NCBI GenBank assembly: GCA_025463985.1
Contig: JAODBM010000029.1
Coordinates: 1 to 35,298 of the forward strand
Length of the DNA: 35,298 bases
DNA from: Acidimicrobiales bacterium
Lineage (GTDB): Bacteria; Actinomycetota; Acidimicrobiia; Acidimicrobiales; Iamiaceae
Reading direction: 5' to 3'
The notes below the pieces were generated by a model. The model searched no databases and was not told the DNA's origin. It was given only the letters and a program-made list of their open reading frames with translations. This document shows, in pieces, positions 31,071 to 35,298 of the stretch (the first letter of the stretch is position 1; each line of letters starts with the position of its first letter). The translations under genes were made by a program, and so were the position numbers.

Positions 31071-32750
31071 ATGAGGCGAACGCGTCGCGCACCCGCCGCT
31101 GCCGACCAGGCCGCGGCTTCCGGTGATCCATCGGCCACCGCGAGCCCCACCGGCGATCGCGTGCCGGCCGCGCGCGCCCGCTTGTCGGTCGTGCGAATCG
31201 CGGTGGCGCTCGTCGTCGTCGCCGCCACCGCCACGGGCACCGGGACGCTGGCCATGCGGGCCCTGCACCGCAACCATCGCGCCGGGGTCCGGTGGTTCGC
31301 GCCCTACGTCGACGTCACGCTCACGCCCTCGTTCGACTTCCAGGACGCGGCCGCTAACCCCAACCTCGACGTCGTGCTGGCCTTCGTCGTCGGGTCGGCC
31401 ACCCACCGGTGCCAGCCGACCTGGGGCGGCTACGAGGGCCTGGACGCGGCGGCGGCGCACCTCGATCTCGACCGGCGCATCGTGCGGTTGCGCGAGCGCG
31501 GCGGCGACGTCGTCGTGTCCTTTGGCGGTGCCGCCAACCAGGAGCTGGCCGTCTCCTGCACGGATCCGGTCGCGCTGGCCAACGCCTACAGGTCGGTGAT
31601 CGACCGCTATCGGCTCAGCGTCATCGACCTCGACCTCGAAGGAGCTGGCCTCGACCCGGCAGCGGTGGCTCGCCGGGCCGCCGCCATCGCGCAGGTGCAG
31701 GCCCGAACTCGCGGTCACGGCGGCCGGCTAGACGTGTGGCTCACCGTGCCGGTCGCACCCGACGGGCTCCCGGCCGGCGCGATCGCGGCGGTCCGGGCGA
31801 TGCTCCGCGCCAAGGTCGACGTGACGGGCGTGAACTTGATGACCATGGACTACGGCGGCTCGCGCCCGGCCGACCAGGACATGGTCGCCGCGTCGCTGGC
31901 CGCCGTCGACGCCGCCGCCGGCCAGGTGACCACCGCCTACCGCGAGGTCGGCGTGACGCTGTCGCCTCCGCAGGCCTACGCCAAGCTCGGCGTCACGCCG
32001 ATGATCGGCCAGAACGATGTCCGCGCCGACCGGCTCGACCCCGCCTCCGCCCGGCGCCTCTTCGATCAGGCCAGCCGCCGGGGCGTGACCCGATTCTCGA
32101 TGTGGTCGCTGAACCGCGACGTCAGCTGTGGCGCCAACGTCGACCCGGCCATCGCCGACGACCGCTGCAGCGGGGTCGATCAGGAACCGCGCGAGTTCTC
32201 GAGCATCTTCAGCCGCATCCGCGGCTCGGCGACCCCAGGCGCTGCGACCCCCGACCCCGCGGTCGACGGTGGCCGAGCCTCGGGGAGCGGCAGCACGGCC
32301 CGAGCGGTGGGGACCGTCGGCGCGTCGACGCCCGGGCCCTACGCCGCCTGGCGTCCCCGCCGCGAGTACGACACGAACGCCCGGGTCGCGTGGCACGGCA
32401 TGGTCTACGAGGCGAAGTGGTGGACCAAGGGGGCCAGCCCCGACGCGCAGGCCGTCCACGAGTGGGACTCGCCGTGGCGGTCGGTGGGGCCGATCCTCGC
32501 CCACGACGTGCCGCTCGCCCCGGCGAGCACGCTGCCCGCCCACACCTATCCGGGCTGGCGACTGACCCAGACCTACCTGCCCGGTGATCGCGTCATGGCC
32601 AAGGGCGTGGGCTACCGGGCCAAGTGGTGGAACCGCGGCGACGATCCGGCGGCCGACGTCGACAACACCTGGCAGAGCCCGTGGGAGCCGGTCGGGCCGC
32701 CGGCGGATCCGTCGACGGCCGCGCCGTCGGCGCCACGCGCCCCGGGCTGA
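31071..32750 (+). CDS. Membrane-anchored GH18 chitinase-like protein with two CBM5/12 modules
   Basis: The protein has 559 residues, starting one base after the glycosyltransferase stop. A charged cytoplasmic N-terminus and one membrane helix (~40-62) anchor it. The GH18-type barrel (~72-400) has the SxGG strand (VVSFGGAANQELA, ~148-160) and the catalytic strand SVIDLDLEG with Asp186, Asp188 and acid Glu190. The first Asp of DxxDxDxE is Ser183. MDYGG and FSMWSLNRD are also family-like. After a linker, two chitin-binding CBM5/12 modules occur at ~423-475 (AWRPRREYDTNARVAWHGMVYEAKWW) and ~493-540. It probably binds, and may trim, the polymer made by the upstream synthase. Confidence 0.85.
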   Translation: MRRTRRAPAAADQAAASGDPSATASPTGDRVPAARARLSVVRIAVALVVVAATATGTGTLAMRALHRNHRAGVRWFAPYVDVTLTPSFDFQDAAANPNLDVVLAFVVGSATHRCQPTWGGYEGLDAAAAHLDLDRRIVRLRERGGDVVVSFGGAANQELAVSCTDPVALANAYRSVIDRYRLSVIDLDLEGAGLDPAAVARRAAAIAQVQARTRGHGGRLDVWLTVPVAPDGLPAGAIAAVRAMLRAKVDVTGVNLMTMDYGGSRPADQDMVAASLAAVDAAAGQVTTAYREVGVTLSPPQAYAKLGVTPMIGQNDVRADRLDPASARRLFDQASRRGVTRFSMWSLNRDVSCGANVDPAIADDRCSGVDQEPREFSSIFSRIRGSATPGAATPDPAVDGGRASGSGSTARAVGTVGASTPGPYAAWRPRREYDTNARVAWHGMVYEAKWWTKGASPDAQAVHEWDSPWRSVGPILAHDVPLAPASTLPAHTYPGWRLTQTYLPGDRVMAKGVGYRAKWWNRGDDPAADVDNTWQSPWEPVGPPADPSTAAPSAPRAPG

Positions 32751-32784
32751 TCGGCCTTCAGGGCGAAACATCGGGCCACGGCGC

Positions 32785-32790
32785 GTACGG
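32785..32790 (+). promoter_or_regulatory. Candidate -10 of a leaderless transcript (TACGGT)
   Basis: TACGGT lies eight bases ahead of GTG 32799. An identical hexamer at 4364-4369 lies upstream of the sedolisin gene. Confidence 0.35.
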
Positions 32791-32798
32791 TGTGGGCC

Positions 32799-34436
32799 GT
32801 GCGGGACCTGCGGGCGATGAGGTCGGCCTGTGCAACGACGCCCGGCGAGGGCGCCGACGGGCGGGGAGGAGTGCTGCCGCCGCGGGCTCGAACGGTGCCG
32901 CAAGCGCGGGCGACGCTCTGCGTCGCGGTGGTGGCCGCCGTGCTGGCGTCGCTGGCGCTCACGAGCTGCGCGCCCGCGCAGCTCACGATCAGCGCCAGCC
33001 CCGGACTGTTCCCGGCGTTCACGCCGGCCGTGACCGACTACGTCAGCCGCTGCAGCCGCACCGCGCCCGTCCAGCTGACGGTCGACGTGCCTGACGGCAG
33101 CTCGGTGTCCGTCGCCGGCCAGCCGCCTCGCGGCGGCAGCTTCACCGCCGCCGTCACCCGTGGCACGAGCCAGAGCTTCACGATCGTGTCGCAGTCGTCT
33201 GCCGGCTCCAGCACCTACGTGGTCCGCTGCCTGCCGGCGGACTTCCCCAGATGGACGACGACCCGCAGCGGCACGCCCCAGGCCGAGTGGTTCGGCCTCG
33301 CGCCCATCAGCGTCGCCTCGACCGCGGCCAGCGGGGACTACTCGGCGCTGTTCGACCGCAACGGCGTGCCGGTGTGGTGGCGCCGGACCGATCCACACCT
33401 CTTCTTCACCTACTTGCCGAACGGGCATGTCGCCTGGACCACCAACGCCGGGACCATCGTGGAGGAGGGGCTGGACGGCCGCCACGTGCGGGTGCTCAAG
33501 CCGCCGAGCGGACGGCTCGACATCCACGAGCTGCAGCTGCTCGCCAACGGCAACTACCTGGTCGCGACGAACCTGTCGCGGGTCGTCGACCTGCGCCCGA
33601 TCGGCGGGCCGGCCTCGGCCACGCTCGACGATCCCGTCATCGAGGAGCTGACCCCCACCGGTGAGGTGGTGTGGTCGTGGAGCACCGTGGACCACATCCC
33701 GGTGACCGAGTCCGATCCCCAGTGGCGGACGCTCGCCCTCGCCGCGCCGTACGACGTCTTCCACTTCAACGGCATCGGCACCGATGGCGACGGGCGGGTG
33801 GTGCTGTCCTACCGACACCTCGACGCCGTCTACGACGTGGACAGGTCCACGGGCGAGATCCGCTGGAAGCTCGGCGGCCGCGCCCGGACCGGCAGCCTGA
33901 CCATCAGCGGCGACCCCGTCTTCGCCGGCGGGAGCGGGTTCGGCGGCCAGCACGACGCCCGCATGCTGGCCGACGGCACCCTCACGCTGTCCGACAACGG
34001 CACCAACCGGGGCCGAGCCCCGCGAGCCGTGCGCTACTCGATCGCCACCGGCGGCGGCACCGCCACCATGCTCGAGCAGGTGGTCGATCCCGCGAACGTG
34101 CGGTCGCGGTGTTGTGGCAGCTCGCGCCGGCTGCCCGGCGGCAACTGGGTCTCGTCCTGGGGCCTCACCACGACCGGGCTGGCCCCCGGCTACGGCAGCG
34201 GCCTGGTGGCCGAGCTCACGCCCGCGGGGGCCCGCACGTTCGGCCTGTCGTTCCAGGACGACTTCTTCTCCTACCGGGCGATCCCCCTGCCGCCGGGGCA
34301 GGTGGCGCGGACCGCGCTCCGGGCGGCCATGGACAAGGCGTATCCGCCGTGTGACCGCCCGACCGGCTGCCGGACCGACGACCACCGCGCACGCGGCCCG
34401 GGCGCGGCCGCGCGCGTGCCCCTCCCGCCCCTTTGA
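32799..34436 (+). CDS. Arylsulfotransferase (ASST)-like lipoprotein
   Basis: The protein has 545 residues from GTG 32799; GTG 32790 or 32895 are alternatives. A long N-terminal region precedes a signal sequence with the lipobox LTSC (Cys57). A small cadherin-like beta-sandwich follows (~60-150: LTISASPGLFPAFTPAVTDYVSRC and SSTYVVRCLPADFP). The remainder is a beta-propeller of the arylsulfotransferase type (PF14269-like), with HELQLLANGNYLVATN, GEVVWSWSTVDHIP, DVFHFNGIGTDGDGRVVLSYRHLDAVYDVDRSTGEIRWKLGG, GGQHDARMLADGTLTLSDNGT and SSRRLPGGNWVSSWG. Histidines in HELQ, HFN and GGQHD fit the family's conserved active-site positions. It may modify surface polymers or phenolic compounds. Confidence 0.8.
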   Translation: MRDLRAMRSACATTPGEGADGRGGVLPPRARTVPQARATLCVAVVAAVLASLALTSCAPAQLTISASPGLFPAFTPAVTDYVSRCSRTAPVQLTVDVPDGSSVSVAGQPPRGGSFTAAVTRGTSQSFTIVSQSSAGSSTYVVRCLPADFPRWTTTRSGTPQAEWFGLAPISVASTAASGDYSALFDRNGVPVWWRRTDPHLFFTYLPNGHVAWTTNAGTIVEEGLDGRHVRVLKPPSGRLDIHELQLLANGNYLVATNLSRVVDLRPIGGPASATLDDPVIEELTPTGEVVWSWSTVDHIPVTESDPQWRTLALAAPYDVFHFNGIGTDGDGRVVLSYRHLDAVYDVDRSTGEIRWKLGGRARTGSLTISGDPVFAGGSGFGGQHDARMLADGTLTLSDNGTNRGRAPRAVRYSIATGGGTATMLEQVVDPANVRSRCCGSSRRLPGGNWVSSWGLTTTGLAPGYGSGLVAELTPAGARTFGLSFQDDFFSYRAIPLPPGQVARTALRAAMDKAYPPCDRPTGCRTDDHRARGPGAAARVPLPPL

Positions 34437-34481
34437 TCCCGGCGAGCGCCGCCTGCGGTCACGTAGCGCGCGCCGCGCACT

Positions 34482-34508
34482 CGAGCGCGCCGAGCGCGCC
34501 GAGCGCGC
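34482..34508. repeat. Three tandem copies of CGAGCGCGC
   Basis: Three exact 9-base units lie in the 149-base gap between the ASST-like gene and the SGNH gene. They may be a replication-slippage product or part of a terminator-like structure; no function is visible. Confidence 0.8.
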
Positions 34509-34585
34509 CGGGTCGGGGTCGGTCGGTGCGTTGGGTCGACGGCGCCGCGAACCGCTGACCCGGGTGTCGGCGTCATGCTGAAGGG

Positions 34586-35298
34586 GTGCGAGCGACCGGG
34601 CGGCCACCGATCCGACTGACGAGGCGCCCGAGCCCGGGCCGACTGCTGCCCGCCGCCGCGGGCATCGCCCTCGGCGCGGCGACGGTCCTGGCGGCACAGG
34701 TCGTCTGGGTGGTGCGGCGCAAGCTGCCCACGCTCACCGAGCTGGACGTCTCGGGCCCGTTGGCCGGCCATCTGGCGGGGGCACCGGTGCGCATGGTCGC
34801 GCTCGGCGACAGCACGTTGACCGGACCCGGCCTCGAGACGCCTGCCGACGTCTGGATCCGACAGGCCCTGGCCGAGATCGACGTCGGCCGCCCGGTGGAC
34901 CTGGTGTCGCTGGCTCGGGGCGGGTCGCGTGCCGCTGACGTGCGCCGTCGGGTCGACGAGGCCGTCGCTGTGGGCGCCGACCTCGCCGTGATCGCGGTCG
35001 GCGCCAACGACGCGATCCACGGCACGCCACCGGCGCGCTTCGCGGCCGACCTCGACGCCACGATCTCGCAGCTCCTCGACCACGTGGCGGTCGTCGCCGT
35101 CGCCAACCTCGGCGACCTCGGCAACCTCGCCCGCGTGCCCCGGCCCCTGACGGCGGTCCTGCGCCGGCGCAGCCGCACGATCTGCCGGCGCATCGAGGAC
35201 GTGGTGGCCCGCCACGAGCGGGCCGTGCTGCTCGACGTGACGACGAGCAACGTCGGGTTCCGCGACCGCAGCGTCTTCGCGGCTGACCTGTTCCACCC
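34586..35298 (+). CDS. SGNH/GDSL-family hydrolase, 3' end cut by the window
   Basis: The frame is open from GTG at 34586 to the window end: 237 complete codons with no stop. CATGCT six bases before GTG suggests a leaderless start; AAGGGG overlaps the start. One N-terminal membrane or signal helix (PAAAGIALGAATVLAAQVVWVV, ~22-43) is followed by an SGNH fold. It carries VALGDSTLTG with nucleophile Ser76, the block III motif GANDAI (Asn141, Asp142) and, right at the edge, ADLFHP with Asp234 and His237. All catalytic residues are thus present. Known: a diverse esterase and lipase family including polysaccharide O-deacetylases. After the GT2, GH18-like and ASST-like genes, an envelope-polymer esterase is plausible. 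Confidence 0.85.
   Translation, partial: MRATGRPPIRLTRRPSPGRLLPAAAGIALGAATVLAAQVVWVVRRKLPTLTELDVSGPLAGHLAGAPVRMVALGDSTLTGPGLETPADVWIRQALAEIDVGRPVDLVSLARGGSRAADVRRRVDEAVAVGADLAVIAVGANDAIHGTPPARFAADLDATISQLLDHVAVVAVANLGDLGNLARVPRPLTAVLRRRSRTICRRIEDVVARHERAVLLDVTTSNVGFRDRSVFAADLFH

Noticed and set aside
1-35298. CRISPR array, insertion sequence, integrase, rRNA
   Set aside because: No spaced direct repeats, transposase or recombinase motifs, or rRNA segments were seen; the only multi-copy DNA repeats found are the 120-bp duplication, the 9-base repeat and the three boxes.

Overview
The window is very GC-rich, and most of its genes use GTG or ATG starts. Its gene content points to a high-GC actinomycete, most likely in or near class Acidimicrobiia. 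The reasons are the modular secreted sedolisin with C-terminal DUF4214-type repeats, the surface protein ending in an RVYDSR...VVGYYR-type domain, the PPPGWP-type tryptophan-rich leader, the septum-formation-like protein and several apparently leaderless promoters. The lineage is inferred from gene families only; no 16S or marker gene is present.

Layout. At 1-4210 there is the 3' end of a GT39-type glycosyltransferase, a membrane protein with a septum-formation-like domain, a conserved hypothetical protein, a serine-hydrolase (beta-lactamase-fold) pseudogene that has lost its middle, and a lipoprotein. At 4423-12024 there is a 1,691-residue mosaic sedolisin protease, a ketopantoate-reductase-like enzyme and a Tat-exported surface protein. 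At 12059-16168 a NarL/DosR-like response regulator and its histidine kinase are embedded among three small secreted proteins, two of which carry Asp/His/Gly repeats. A shared promoter element of form TAGCACCAWCGTCCAMT lies ahead of all three secreted genes, and one copy also lies ahead of the kinase. This looks like a self-contained, possibly undescribed regulon. At 16095-20669 there is a DUF1990 protein, a GGDEF/EAL protein whose sensor resembles that of the kinase, an SDR enzyme and a luciferase-like oxidoreductase.

A CAU-anticodon tRNA (20810-20886) marks the left side of an accessory region reaching to about 27.2 kb. It holds an excisionase-type antitoxin with a decayed PIN toxin, a coupled two-gene unit (coiled-coil protein plus DUF4041/GIY-YIG nuclease) that looks like a defence module, an XRE/nucleotidyltransferase toxin-antitoxin-like pair behind a palindromic operator candidate, a Phd antitoxin followed by an internally deleted VapC toxin, and a small P-loop kinase-like protein. 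No integrase or att repeat was seen.

From 27.2 kb to the end the content is chromosomal again: a secreted hypothetical protein, an uncharacterised 225-residue protein, then a same-strand series that looks devoted to surface polysaccharide. This comprises a processive GT2 synthase, a membrane-anchored GH18-like protein with two CBM5/12 modules, an arylsulfotransferase-like lipoprotein and an SGNH hydrolase cut by the window end.

A recurring theme is internal deletion. One hydrolase and one VapC toxin keep both ends but lack the middle, and a PIN toxin keeps only its C-terminus.
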